Assembly (NCBI GenBank): GCA_050084985.1
Contig: JBITNC010000001.1
Location: 30,566,001-30,630,000 of the forward strand
DNA: 64,000 bases
Source of the DNA: Nageia nagi
Lineage: Eukaryota; Pinophyta
Direction of reading: 5' to 3'
Below are positions 33,318-45,330 of this stretch, in pieces. A program made the position numbers and the translations under genes. Every line of letters starts with the position of its first letter. The first letter of the stretch is position 1. The notes beneath the pieces were generated by a model. The model was not told the origin of the DNA, made no database searches, and saw nothing but the letters and a program-made list of their open reading frames with translations.

Positions 33318-34560
33318 CACCTCCCCAATAGGGAAGCATTTGGTCCCATACATGCATAAATGATTATATAGCTTCCCAAATCTAGACTTGTCCATCCACT
33401 TGGCTTTAGTAGGCTTATATCCTTTTAATCCAACCAACCATAGCTCTATATAACCCCTCCTTGTAGGATTAAACTTCTTTTTTAATATGGAATCCTCCTT
33501 GAGTTCATCCATAGTTTTAGGAGCTAAGTCATCAATAGATGGAAAAATCTAATCTAAACCTACTTCATCTGTAGTTAACATAGATGCATCATATAATTTC
33601 AAATGCTTAAAATTCATAGCTGAATAAATATTCATATATTTTGGTAGGCTCAATCTAAAAGCATTCTCACTTACTTGCTCCACAATCTCAAATGGTCCAT
33701 ACCTTATAGGTTTCAATTTCTTAGTTGGTCCTTGTAACCTCGCCTTATTAAGATCCAATCAAACACGATATCCCACATGAAATTTATGGTCAAATCTATA
33801 TTTTTAATGTATCATCTTGCTTCCCAAATATAAAAGCAAAAGATGAAGGTGGTAAATAACCAAAATAAGTCTTAAAAGGACTCTTATTAATGGAAGAATG
33901 AATTATCCTATTGTATGGATGTTGGATATATTTAATATGTTCATCCCAAGACTTAGGATGTTTACTACAATAACCTCTCAAAAGATAAACTACTATCCTA
34001 TTAACCACCTTGATTTTTCCATCCATTTGAGGATGAAAGGAAGTACTCCTCTTTAACCTTGAGTCCATATTTTCCCACAAACATGTCCAAACCTTGACCA
34101 AAAATCTACTATCTCTATCTAAAATAATAGAAGTAGGCAATCCAAAATGAACCCAAACATGAGAAAAGAATAAATTTATAGTATATTGTCCTATTATAGA
34201 CTTTTTATATGGAATCAAAATACACATCTTACTAAATCTATCTATAATAATAAATAAATAGTCATGACCTCTCTTTGTCATAGGTAATCCTCCCATAAAA
34301 TCCATTGAGATACACTCCCATAGACATGAAGGTACTGGAAGTGGCTAACACAAACTCAATTTTTTATTACTTGGCTTACTAGTGCAACATAAATAACACC
34401 CCCTTATCTACTTGGCAACTTTATCTTACATCTTTGGCCAATATACATATCTTTACAAATTGTACAATGTCTTTCCATTCCCAAAATGTGTTGGAATCTT
34501 TGAAGTATGTGCTTCTCTAATCAGTCCAATTCTTTCACCTATATGTACACATAATGTATT
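33318..34560 (-). pseudogene. E: integrase with chromodomain-like C-terminus
   Basis: Reading leftwards from about 34520, an HHCC domain is visible (REAHTSKIPTHFGNG, then CYLCC). The core (33796-34305, 169 residues open) begins DFMGGLPMTKRGHDYLF with the first Asp, has IILDRDSRF with the second, and HPQMDGKIKVVNR where the third catalytic residue (normally Glu in DGQTE) has become Lys. KLKPIRYGPFEIVEQVSENA (33549-33758) is the GPF/Y module. Finally 33315-33512 reads FNPTRRGYIELWLVGLKGY and AKWM, a degenerate chromodomain, which in relatives targets insertion to modified chromatin. Several stops separate the blocks. Confidence 0.82.
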
Positions 34561-34639
34561 AAAATGATAAAGAAGTCCATTTTACAAATTAAATTCATCC
34601 AAACCCCCATAATAGGACCTAGATGAAGATAACTAATCA

Positions 34640-36050
34640 TACACCTCTCTAAAGTTTGGATCCTAGACTAAGACAAAATTTACTAGACCCTATTTGCATG
34701 TCACTAGTGGCCTAAAAATAGTATTGCACACCATTGATGATGTGGAATATATAATTATAGGTGGCCTAGAAAACATGTCAATAACCTTATTTTATGTTCC
34801 TTTATTATACTTTATCACTATATGAAATTGTTGCAAAAAACACATCCATCTATAGTGTCTAGTTTGTTACAATTTTGATTGAGTTTGTAAATACTTTAAT
34901 GGTTAATGATAAGTATGAATGATTGTTTCTTTTCCCATTAAGTAATATTTCCACTTTTTAATAGCTCAAACCAATGCATACATTTCCTTATTATAATTAG
35001 AATAATTCGAAATACCTCCACTAAACTTTTCATAATTATAGTAAATTAGTTTACCTTCTTGTAACAAAATAGCTCCCATGGTATAGTCACTTGCATCAGT
35101 CTCCACTTCAAATGGATTTTGTAAATTAGGAAGTGCTAGCATAGGTGCACTAATGATCTTTTGCTTCAAAGTATCAAAAGATGTCTATTGTTGTTTCTCC
35201 AATTGAAAAACTTGCCACTTGTTGGTTACATCAACTAAAGGTGAAGCAATATGAGAAAAATCAATAATAAACTTTCTCAAATATAGGACAACACTTAAAA
35301 AACTCCTTACTTTACTTACATTGGATGGTCTTGGCCAATCTACTATAGCACTTACTTTACTAGGATCTATCTTAAGTTATCCATAACCAATAACATGGCC
35401 CAAATACACCAAAGACTCTTTGCCAAACTTACATTTTGAATGTTTCAATAAAAATTTCTCTCTATACAAAGTTTGAAACACTTATCTAAGATGTACAACA
35501 TGTTCTTCCCAAGTAGAACTATAAATAAGAATATCTTTCAAGTATACAACAAAAGAATAAATAAATGGAAGAAGAACATCATTTATTACGCTTATAAAAG
35601 TGGCTGGTGCATTGCACAAACCAAATGGCAAAATAATCCACTCAAATAGGCCTTCTTTTGTCTTCAAATTAGTCTTCCAAATGTCCTCCTCCTTGATTCT
35701 AGCTTGGAGATATCCACTCCTCAAGTCCAATTTTGTGAAGAATCTTTCCTCTTGTAACTAATCTACAAGATCATCTATCCAAGGAAAAGGATAGCAATTT
35801 TTTATTGTTATTTTATTTAGTGCTTTATAGTCAATGCATATTCTCCAAGTTTGATCCTTCTTGGGAACTAAAATAATAGGTGATCCACATGGAGATGTAT
35901 TTAGTTTGATCATATCTTGATCAAACAACTCTTAAATCTACCTCATTATCTCCCCTTGCTCCAAAATTGATTGCTGATACAAGGCTATGTTGGGCAATAA
36001 AGCATCAAGTAACAACTAAAATAGATGTTGTATTTCCAACATAAGAGGTA
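34640..36050 (-). pseudogene. E: reverse transcriptase and RNase H
   Basis: The open block 35482-35730 has MDLRSGYLQARIKEEDIWKT and LPFGLCNAPATF. The active site reads YLKD (35533-35544) instead of YLDD or YVDD, which should abolish activity. RNase H starts around 35170 (FEVETDASDYTMGAILLQEG, with its Asp) and continues to 34966 in frame, then decays. A 50-base segment at about 34697-34750 resembles one at 36118-36170 and one in the LTRs. Confidence 0.82.
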
Positions 36051-36054
36051 ATCC

Positions 36055-36700
36055 TTATGGCTTTGCAAATAAGTCAGTAAACTCTTGAACCAAATCCTCC
36101 ATATGTTTCTTTCTTTTACATGTCATTAGCAACTTAAAATTAGTATTGAACACCATTGATAGTGTGATATTCACCTCATTTGAGGCTCCTATTTTCACTA
36201 TGATCAAAACAAACTTTTTAAAAGCATTCACAAGATGTTTTACTTGATTGGTAATCACCAAAGGTGGCTTTTTCTTGCTTTTATATGCACTAGCTAGAAA
36301 CATCTTTCCATCTTTCACCAATCATAATTTATTCAATCCTATATAATAAATGCCATCTCTATCCCACATATAAGGGTTACCAAGAATAACACCACAAATG
36401 TCTAAAGGAACAACATCAATCATAACTTCATCAATGTACTTTGCATAAATAGCAAATTTCAACTTACATTGCTTAGTGACTTGCAAACTTGCATTACAGT
36501 GTACCTAACCCAAAGGATATGGATTTGGATGGTTGAAAGTTTCCAATCCCAAACTACTTACCATAGTCTTTGAAATCAAATTTTCTTGAGAACCCAGATC
36601 AACAATGCAACCTACTTTGGTTTTCTTGATTTGGATTTTGAGGTGGAATAACTGAATCCTTTGTTCTTTAATGTCTTAAGGTTTTTCAACATTTTGAATG
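36055..36700 (-). pseudogene. E: protease region
   Basis: A retropepsin-like loop is visible near 36570-36620 (minus strand: IVDLGSQENLIS, Asp kept, LGS for the usual SGA). VSSLGLETFNHPNPYPLG follows. The open frame 36055-36321 lies between protease and reverse transcriptase. Stops interrupt the rest. Confidence 0.65.
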
Positions 36701-36799
36701 GCTTAACAATTTATTTTCTCATAAATATTTGAACTACCCTCAATATCATCACATATAAGAACCATAGCATTAGTTTTCTCCTTATTATTATTCTTATAT

Positions 36800-37690
36800 T
36801 GATATAATTTAGATGTATTTTTTAACATTTATTATCAAAATGACCATGTTTATCACAATGACTACAATGTCTACTATCACCTTTTTTCTTTGAAACATGA
36901 GTGGTCTTAATTTATTTCTTACCTTTGCTTTTATCTTAAGATTTAACTTTCTCTTGTCCTCCCCTTGAATTAGAAGCCTTATTGGTTTCATCATATTGCC
37001 TCCTTACTTTACCATCCTCTTCTAAGTATTGCACTTGAACACACACTTGATCAAGATTAGTAAGATTAAACAACATGATAGTCTTTTGCAAATGACTATG
37101 TAAACCTCTAATGTACTTCATTAAAGTTTAAGGATCTTTTAGTGAAACCCCAATAAAAGTAGATTGTTTCCTACATTTGGTAGTGTATTCTTGAACATTT
37201 TCCCCTCTTTATTTCCTAAAGAATTGCCATTTCATCAATTGTTTATTATGATGTTCTAATGGATAGAATTGATCTCTTAACAACTCCTTAAATTAATTCC
37301 AAGAAGATATTTTAGAAAAGTGATCATAATTAAGAGTTTCTAAATAACTTTCCCACCAAACTAAAGCATGTATACTCATCTTTAATCTAGCAAAATAGAT
37401 TTTATAAACATCATTTACAACACCATTACTTTGCAAATAAACCTCCAATTGTTCACCTTTTATGTATCAACCTCTCCTCCAATTGTAAGAATGTCTACTT
37501 TGGCCTCCACCTTGAATGGAACTCTATTTAATGAAAATGATGAATCAGGTATCCTAAATACATCATGAGGTATTTGATTGATATTTGCATTTGTTCTAGT
37601 AGCTAACAACCTAGCCAACCAAGCCAAATAATTCTTGATTGCCAAAAATCTTCTTTCAAAATTGGCATCCATAATGCTATGAATAGTATA
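36800..37690 (-). pseudogene. E: gag and CCHC zinc knuckle
   Basis: The N-terminal part (37460-37672) is open and starts MDANFERRFLAIKNYLAWLA; the C-terminal part (36936-37121) has MKYIRGLHSHLQKTIML and NLDQVCVQVQYLEED, a common end of the Gypsy Gag domain. A CCHC knuckle (CSHCDKHGHFDNKC) is in another frame at about 36850-36895. Frameshifts and stops break the gene. Confidence 0.72.
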
Positions 37691-37870
37691 CTATTTCTCC
37701 TCCACATTATCCATTATAGTCTCTCTACCTCTTATACCAATCTCAATATACTTTGGAATCAATTTAGGCCTTTTATATATCCTCTCAAGCATCAAATTTG
37801 ATGTTGTTGGCTATGTAGAATTCCCAAAATTCCAACCCCAAATTTTGATAGCACAAGATCTGATACCAGT

Positions 37871-38583
37871 TAATCCATAAGAACTAGATGCTTGTAGCAT
37901 ACTTAGATAATCACTTATAGATTTGAACAAAAATAGTTAACCATAATGAGATCATACATATTGCATATAAATTTTAAAATTACACAATGTAAATTACAAA
38001 CTAGCAAGATGAACATAATGATTTTACCCTAGTTTACCTAACGTGGGATAATCCAACATGAAATTGGAGCCTTCTCTCATTGTATATGGACATTACAATA
38101 TTACATGCATAGATAAATACCATCAATACAATGGAAATACAATCTCCTACAATTACTACAATCTCCTATTGCAAGAAACAATCTCAAAACTACAATAATT
38201 CTAGAATGAATCTTGGTCTTCCTTCAAATTATTACAATTCTAAAACCTAAATGCTCAAATTCCCATTCATTGAGAATTAAAAGAGGGGTGGCATGGCCTT
38301 TAATAAGCCTCAAATTACCTTTGAAATCCCTTCTTGACATCAATTATGGAAGCTACAATAGTTCCTCTACCCAACATATCAATGTTTCTTTGACTCTCAC
38401 TATTGACTCATCAAATTGAATGTCATCCATGGCCTAGATTCAAATTTTTACATGCTACTAGTAGCCTAAAATTAAATTCCAATCAACTCTAGATAATGGT
38501 ATTTGATTTGTATCCAACTATAGATGCCTCTATACTAAGTACTACTCCTAAAAAGATAACTTGACATGATCTAATTCAGATCA
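37871..38583 (-). repeat. 5' LTR of E
   Basis: A 713-bp repeat matching 32583-33317. In its own orientation it ends at 37871, two bases before the primer-binding site TGGTATCAGATC, which is one base off the initiator-Met complement. The flank at 38584 is PMD1 sequence. Confidence 0.85.
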
Positions 38584-39300
38584 AGTGGCCATGCAAGGTG
38601 AGGGTGCCTAGGTTGAGGAGGTAAGAATTACAGAGGGGGAGGTACTATCCCTTAGGTACATAGCATTGATGCTTTACTAGTGGATATTTTAGAGCTAACA
38701 TTTCATATAGCATAGTTTGATTCATTACTAGAGCATTATTAGTAGTCATATGTTGCTCATCTTAGGTATAGAGTTAAGAGAGATAGATATAGGTGAGAGA
38801 GGGATGAGGCTATGTTTATGGTGTATACTTTACACCAAAAGTAGGGTAAAGGAGTAGGTACATTTGAAGGTGTGGATAGGTAGTATTATTCATTTGTATG
38901 AGATATTTATTAGTAGAGGGACTACTACTAAGGGATGGTTGCTACATGGTTAGTTGGTGCTCCTTCTTTTGTAGCTGGTGTGGACTATCCTCTTCCTCCT
39001 TAGGTTCATATTCCTATTTATGTACATACATTACTTACAACTACATCCAATGGTGCATAGGGTGCTTTCAACATGCAAGGTATACGAGGCCAATGACATA
39101 TCACAATAAGAGTGCAATTCTAGTGTCTTCCCATAGCCCAATTAAGTCATTTGAGATACACGTAGCAAGATGAGAGATGATTCTAGGTGGATCAATGGGT
39201 AATATTCAAGAAGGTCATATGGTTGGTGAGACTAGTAGCTAGGGTGATGGTGAGGGAAGTACCTACAAGGATGCCCTAGAGGATTGATTATTTATCTTGT
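38584..39300 (+). pseudogene. PMD1: 3' part
   Basis: Right of E the reading resumes on the plus strand with short coding-like stretches (a SIDALLVDILELTFHIA segment near 38655, a YRVKRDRYR region near 38775, and MVATWLVGAPSFVAGVDYPL near 38935) divided by stops. The content fits the variable C-terminal region of a PMD protein interrupted by E. This assignment depends on position rather than on a strong motif. Confidence 0.5.
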
Positions 39301-39835
39301 TATTTTATATTATTGCTAGACATTTGATGGATTTATATTTGTGATGGTCATGTTTCATATTCATTTTTTGGATCATGATGTATATTGTATGATTATTTTT
39401 TGAATATATATATATATATATACATATGATACTATCTTATGCATGCTTTATGATTATGATTATGTCCTATATGATAATGATTTGATGTTATGTTATCTTC
39501 CTAGATGTTGTGGAAATGGATGACATATCTCTTAGATGTATATGTTTTGTGACCATTTCTTCATATGATGATGGTTTTTGATGATGTGATATTTTCCTAT
39601 ATATAGTAATGGATAGTATGCCTAACTTTATTTTACACATATTTTTAGATTTTGGATTATCTTGTTTTATGTTTATGGGATGATTTTTAGATTAGTATCA
39701 TGATGTATGTTTTCATAAATCAATTTTAATTATTTAATGAGATAATGATTGATGATTTGATGAAAACATTTAATAATTAGTAGTTTTATTTTTAAGATAA
39801 TGTTGTTATGGTTAATAAAAGATTTTATTTAGAGT
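39301..39835. other. Flank of the PMD1 unit
   Basis: AT-rich, T-rich DNA without coding signal, including a short (AT)n run at 39403-39421 and several ATGATGAT-like stretches. The boundary with element D lies near 39835. No inverted termini were recognised. Confidence 0.45.
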
Positions 39836-41330
39836 AGTACATAATCAGATATCATCATTTTCTATTATTGGCTATTTTCATATATGGTTTAAATAATTGT
39901 AATGGGATAACACATATGTAATAATATATACAATTTATGGGTTGATGGTGATGAGTCTAAATGGGAAGAAGAACATTAACTTCCAAATAAAATGGAAGAG
40001 CAATTGCTTGCTATCGATCCTAGAGAATGATGGAAGCTATGAATTTTAGCGATGCTCAAGGGGGTTGAAATGATAGGGAAAGAATATTGACTTCCAATTA
40101 AAATGGGAAGAATAATTTATTATTATTGATCCCAAATAATAATGGGAGCAATGAAATCTAACAATATTCTAGGGTTGACTTCTATCATTATACTAGGAGT
40201 AATTTCTTGCTTGATCTTATAGATAAGGGTAGAAGAAAGAGATTTTAACAACAATAATGTTGACTTTCATATCAATGGAAAGAAAAATTACTCACATATT
40301 TTATCAAAGAATGGGGAAGCACCTCAAATTTAATAACTCAAAAAGGTGGATGTAGGTGATATATGGATGTGTGAATGTATGAAGTTATAAATTTATACTC
40401 CTAAAAAAATGGATAAATGAATGAATCACATAACTATATGGATGTCAAAAATAACATGCTAATAACTTGCCAAGCTTATAATAATAATGTATATATTGTT
40501 AGGTGGGATTAATGAATAATATAATAAATAAGACATTCAATATTAACTTCTTCAAATAATATTTTATTTTGGTTTTATCTACTAGGGATGATATAAAAAA
40601 AGGTTATTATACACATAAGTTTACTATAAAGTCATGTGTATGAAATGATATTTATTCCCTATCTCTTGATGCTTGTAAACTTAATATTCAAGAGCTTAAA
40701 ATATTTGAGTTGATTCATCTGTATGAAACATATAGAGGTCCATCATAGATACTAGACATATTGCCACTTCATAAGGTATACTTCACTACATGATAGGCAT
40801 ATATATACTCGATGAAGACTAACCCCTATATCCTATTACAACCTTACTCTATTGCTAGTTAGGCTTTCATAGCCTTGACACAGGATACTATAATAACCAA
40901 AGAATTCTACATATTATTTTTTATCTTCTTTTTTCTTTTTTCTTTGAGTATTTTTGAATATTTTTACTATATATATGTGTATTTTTATTCCTATTTTTCT
41001 TTCTATTCTCTTTTCCTCTATCCTTGCTCTTGGGTTCAGGATGAAGTTAAGTAATAGGAGAATAAACACTTGAAATTATGCTCAAGGAACATCTAGATTT
41101 TGATTGTTTCAAAAGTTTAAATGTGAAAATGTATGTGAGTTCATAATATAATGAAGATGTATCATAGTTATGTTTATTTATCATTCTAAGTTTCAAAAAC
41201 TTTTCAAAATATATGTCAATAAAATCAAATATGAATATTATATTCATAAACTACCTCTTTCTTTATACATACAACTATATATAAATAGTATGTGGATGGA
41301 GGTATGGTTGATATATATAACTTGGTAAGT
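39836..41330 (-). other. Element D 3' non-coding zone, second part
   Basis: In reverse complement this follows A 8310 to about 6990. Positions 39955-40330 match the GGAAG-TCAATGTTCTT and GGGATCGAGAATAAGAAATTG blocks of A. Positions 40640-40870 match A 7360-7560. Positions 40920-41045 hold the pyrimidine complement of the polypurine tract with a GAACCCAAGAG border. Positions 41090-41255 match A 7010-7100. The gag-pro part of D is missing beyond about 41330. Confidence 0.75.
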
Positions 41331-41581
41331 TATTAAAATCATCATGTTTGACATTTAATAGTTTTATAATAATTAAAGTAATGGAATGGAAAAAATGATC
41401 ACAATGATATGCTATAATGTGAACACATAGGGTAGTGCACCCAATAGCCAAGACACTTCTAAGTGTGTATACATATAATATATAAATACATACATATATA
41501 TCTTTTATTTTTGGTAATTTTTTTATTTATTTGGATTTTGGAAATATCTTATTTTTTTTATTGTTTAAAATTTTTTAATCA

Positions 41582-41635
<54 letters not shown>

Positions 41636-41660
41636 TTTAGCTTAGTCATCATCAACCTAT
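41331..41660. other. Junction zone with an (AT)n run
   Basis: AT-rich DNA after the end of D similarity, including an almost perfect (AT)n microsatellite at 41581-41634. No gene signal. Confidence 0.6.
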
Positions 41661-42375
41661 ACATAATGAATCCTATGTCAAATAAGGATTTTTTAGTAGA
41701 TGACTATGGGATATGGGATGAAAATAATGAGTATGGATAGTATATCCAACAGTCCAATGTGTGGCATGGTGAGTGCCAGATACAAAAAACATAGAGTCCC
41801 AATAAAAATATTCACATATATTATATGGGCAATGGTGAGTTCATTAATAGACTGCTAAGGATGCAAAGATGATAGTCCATAAAATTTAACAAGTATACAA
41901 ATAAATGGATTGATAGAGGCATTAATCATATGAAATATGGTTTAGAGAATAGGTTGATGATATTGTGGAGAAATTATTCATCAGTTATGTTATAAATCAT
42001 ACAAGTTCCCCAACCTAGCCCATTCTCAATATATAGGCTTAGCTAAAAATAATATTTCAAAATACTATAATCACAACCAAATCTATCTAATAGACTTGAC
42101 AATGTTGTCATAGAAAAATGTTATGTTGAATATCCTCAAGAAACTAAAAAAAATGGTCTATTTCTACATCCATTGATAATACCTGACTCTCTACATGGTC
42201 ACTTGGAAATGCACATGGTTCATGTGATATGTAAAGGGAAGATAATTCCCATGGAGTGGGTAGAATATGATACAGATAGAGAATCCTTTGATTGGTTGGT
42301 CTAGAAGCATAATGAGGATGAATCAAGATACTAATGTTTAAAATGCAATCAACCACCTACAACATTATATGCAAA
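41661..42375 (+). pseudogene. Unrecognised coding remnant
   Basis: Read in one plus-strand frame with stops and at least one frameshift, this gives protein-like sequence: MNPMSNKDFLVDDYGIWDEN (41665), MKYGLENRLMILWRNYSS (about 41930), LFLHPLIIPDSLHGHLEM (about 42160), then KIIPMEWVEYDTDRESFDWL (about 42240) and CLKCNQPPTTLY. The amino-acid balance and a CxxC near the end suggest a real ancient protein, possibly a transposase or replicase. I do not recognise the family. The minus-strand 70-residue frame over 42144-42356 is its shadow. Confidence 0.45.
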
Positions 42376-43435
42376 TTTTAGAAATTGCATAATTTTTTTT
42401 AAGATATACCATATATAAAGCTCTTATTTTTGTGAATACAATCAATAGGCATGCAAAGGTCAAGCAATATATATATATCTATATATCTATATAATACAAA
42501 TATATGTACAACATATATTTTTATTTTTTTTTTCTATGTTTTTTCACAATAGTATACGATTAACAATCCAATACTTACATAATAAAGGTAAATTTAAATT
42601 TGACCATGAAGTTTTAGATGAGGTTTTACAAAAACATAAGTTTAAACTAGTGTAGAATAGTTTGGTGCATCCATAGAATCAAAGGTTGATGATATTCAAC
42701 AATCCATTTCCAAAATTCAAGAAAGCAAAACTTGATGATGATGGTAAGACATTGCAAACCAACAATATGAGTATCCCACAACCACAACCATAATAACACA
42801 TCCAACAACCATTGAGACAAGGTATGGTCCTTGATGTTAAAGGTGTTTGGGATATTTTATAAACTATTTTATAATGTGTTCTATTCTTATATTTCTCATT
42901 ATTTCATTGTTTTTTTGTATTTTATTGCAAAAAAGTATCTCTATTTATTTTTACTTCATGCTTTTAGGCATATGATTTAAAAATTTGATGAATTCGATGC
43001 TAGTTCATAAAATGTATTTTTCTTTCCTTTCATTAAATTCTAGGCATCTTTTTTTATCAATTAGGCTATGTCCTATGTATGCCTTTTTATTTTTCCATGA
43101 TGTTTGCTCCTTATCTAAGCAATGTTACTGTATTCTAGAATTACTACTCCATTATATCCATGTCTAATGTGATTATTTCCTTTTTTTCATCTTCTATATG
43201 TTCATCTTAGAAAAAATTATCATGTATACAATTTGAGTATTGTGAATTTATTTATTTTAAGCTTATATTTGTTAAATATGTGGTTCATAATTTTTATTTT
43301 TTCCATGTATTTTCTTTACACATTTTCCAAAATTTATGTTAATTACTTAGAATTCAAATGTACATATCAAAATCTCAAACATAATCCTAATAAATTAAAA
43401 TGTAAATACTGAAATAGAATACATTTTAACCAAAA

Positions 43436-43480
<45 letters not shown>
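42376..43480 (+). other. Low-complexity stretch with a second coding trace and (AT)n runs
   Basis: Positions 42590-42800 read as FDHEVLDEVLQKHKFKL and, in another frame, MIFNNPFPKFKKAKLDDDGK, followed by a Gln/Pro-rich tail; this may be the end of the preceding remnant. The rest is T-rich. (AT)n runs occur at 42463-42496 and 43439-43480. Confidence 0.4.
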
Positions 43481-43482
<2 letters not shown>

Positions 43483-45330
43483 AAATAAAAAAATATCATG
43501 TTTCCATAGATCATTAAACATATATCCATAACTATGCCACAACAAAACATGTCAATTGATACATAATCCTAATTCACCCATAGCAGATCTAACCCATAGA
43601 TGGATCTCAATTCCTACTCCTACTCCTAGACCTAGACCAACTGGTAGATATAGTAGCTAGTTTCTATTCAAACTAAAGAAGTTGATTTTCCTTCAACATG
43701 ATTAGGTATTGGAGCCACTTTAGCTCCTAGTGCTACATTATGTGTGATATCATCTATAATATCTTAATTTATCCTTAACTTATATCGATATGGTCATCTC
43801 AAGCCTTCATATGTAACTACAAGATCACCACCTATACTTCTAGCATTGCTATTTGAGTCTCCAGTCTTGATTCATAAACAATTTATCAAATTTTCACTTC
43901 AAAAAAATATATTTATAAACTAAATTCCTAGATTCTAGGTATACCTAAGGTATCTATTGAAGGATTTATAGCTATTGATGAGGATGGTTCATGTGGATAT
44001 ACTAGTTAGATAGGTGGTGGAATATCACATGTATCTGTGGGCTCCTCACCCATCATATCTATCTCCTTATCATCCCCCTCATCCTCCCTAACCTCATTCT
44101 TGACCTCTTCCTCTTTATCCTCCTCATCCTTGAAGCTTAATGGCATAAGCATCATCATGTCCCATGACCACATGTACTCAAGAGTATGTTGATGAAATGG
44201 TATGGCTACCCTAGGGGTATGATCCTTTGATATAATCCATTATGCACTCCATATTAGTATATCCATGAATCTTGGTGGAATCTCATGATAGTGATAATAC
44301 CTAGCCATAATCCACACCCTTGATACAAAAATATCTTGAGTCATGTTGAACTATCTTAGAACTTGATCCAAATAGTACAACTCATTCACCTACTTATGAT
44401 CTTGGATATGGCATGGATTCCTACTACATGAAAGCTCATCATTTTAGTCCTCCTAGATTGGTAAATCAAAATAAGGATTCCATGCCAAGTTCATGTCATT
44501 CAAAAGGAATAGCAACATTCAACACTACTTGACTCCTTAAGTAACCCTCACCCACTATGCTATCTACAACCAAAACCAATAAGGCATGTTAGACCATGTA
44601 ACTACAAGAAGATAAGTACAAGCCACATTGATATGCTCATATTCCTAGGCCAAAAGAATGAAAGAATAGGAAACAATCCTACCTCCCTTCTTTATAAATA
44701 TAAAGTTGTACAAATACCTATATAACATGTCCAAAATATAGGATTCCCATGCATATCAAAATGAAGGTATATTGCTCAAATATACCTTGTATGGAAGCAC
44801 TCATGGTATATTGCTCAAATAATCAAAATTAACCCTATATGGAAGCACTCATGGTTCTTATCACTACACAAGATTATGTTAATAAGAACCACTACATATA
44901 GCCTAAAGTACCTAGGGAAGTATAGCTCCTTTAGGGGCATATAAATTATGTTATGAAGGGGTGCATCCTTCTAATATTGGTGGTGCCTCACCCCCATAAG
45001 CTAGTAGCACTAAACCTCCATCTTAGACATGGTCATAGTGGCATGTTCTATCAATGTACCCTTCAAAATATCCATATAATGTGGTGGATATTAGTGAAGG
45101 TGATAGTCATCTCACCCATGGGAAGGTGGAATGTGTTGGTGTTATCACACCAATGCTCCATAAGGGAGGTTAGGAAATACTTATCGCATGAGATTCACAT
45201 GATCCCCCTCAAGTGGTTAAGCCTAGATGCCTCTATTCATCCCTCTCATCTAGTACCAAAACAAAGTCTAGGACCAAGTCCATGGCTATAATACTTGGCT
45301 TGCATCACATCATGTAAGCCCAATCCTACA
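43481..45330 (-). pseudogene. PMD2: plant mobile domain pseudogene
   Basis: On the minus strand, 45165 to 45078 reads as LMEHWCDNTNTFHLPMGEM followed by TITFTNIHHI, the core plant mobile domain signature and the counterpart of the PMD1 block. Upstream comes a GLGPRLCFGTR stretch. Downstream, decayed segments around 44600-44700 (YEHINVACTYLLV) and 44300-44450 (SFHVVGIHAISKIISR) follow, then an acidic tail (about 44070-44140, rich in Glu/Asp, with EEDKEEEVKNEV). Stops and frameshifts are common. A local duplication (44760-44860, GGAAGCACTCATGG twice) lies inside. It is a separate copy from PMD1 and on the other strand. Confidence 0.65.

Larger units (their letters stand above)
32583..38583 (-). 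mobile_element. Element E: Ty3/Gypsy chromovirus, complete but decayed
   Basis: Two LTRs (32583-33317 and 37871-38583) bracket a minus-strand element of 6.0 kb. In its own direction: primer-binding site TGGTATCAGATC (37868 leftwards), gag, CCHC knuckle, protease, reverse transcriptase, RNase H, integrase and a chromodomain-like tail, then a polypurine tract (TTGGGGAGGTG) directly before the 3' LTR. This order and the tail define a chromovirus. PMD1 sequence continues on both sides, so E inserted into PMD1. The target duplication is unclear (AGGTG-like left, AGTGG right). Key catalytic residues are lost. Confidence 0.87.

Noticed and set aside
41581-43480. (AT)n runs as element termini
   Set aside because: AT microsatellites arise readily in such DNA and no inverted termini or target duplication could be tied to them.
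44953-45291. 112-codon plus-strand ORF
   Set aside because: It is antisense to the PMD2 core, whose minus-strand reading gives the recognisable domain signature.
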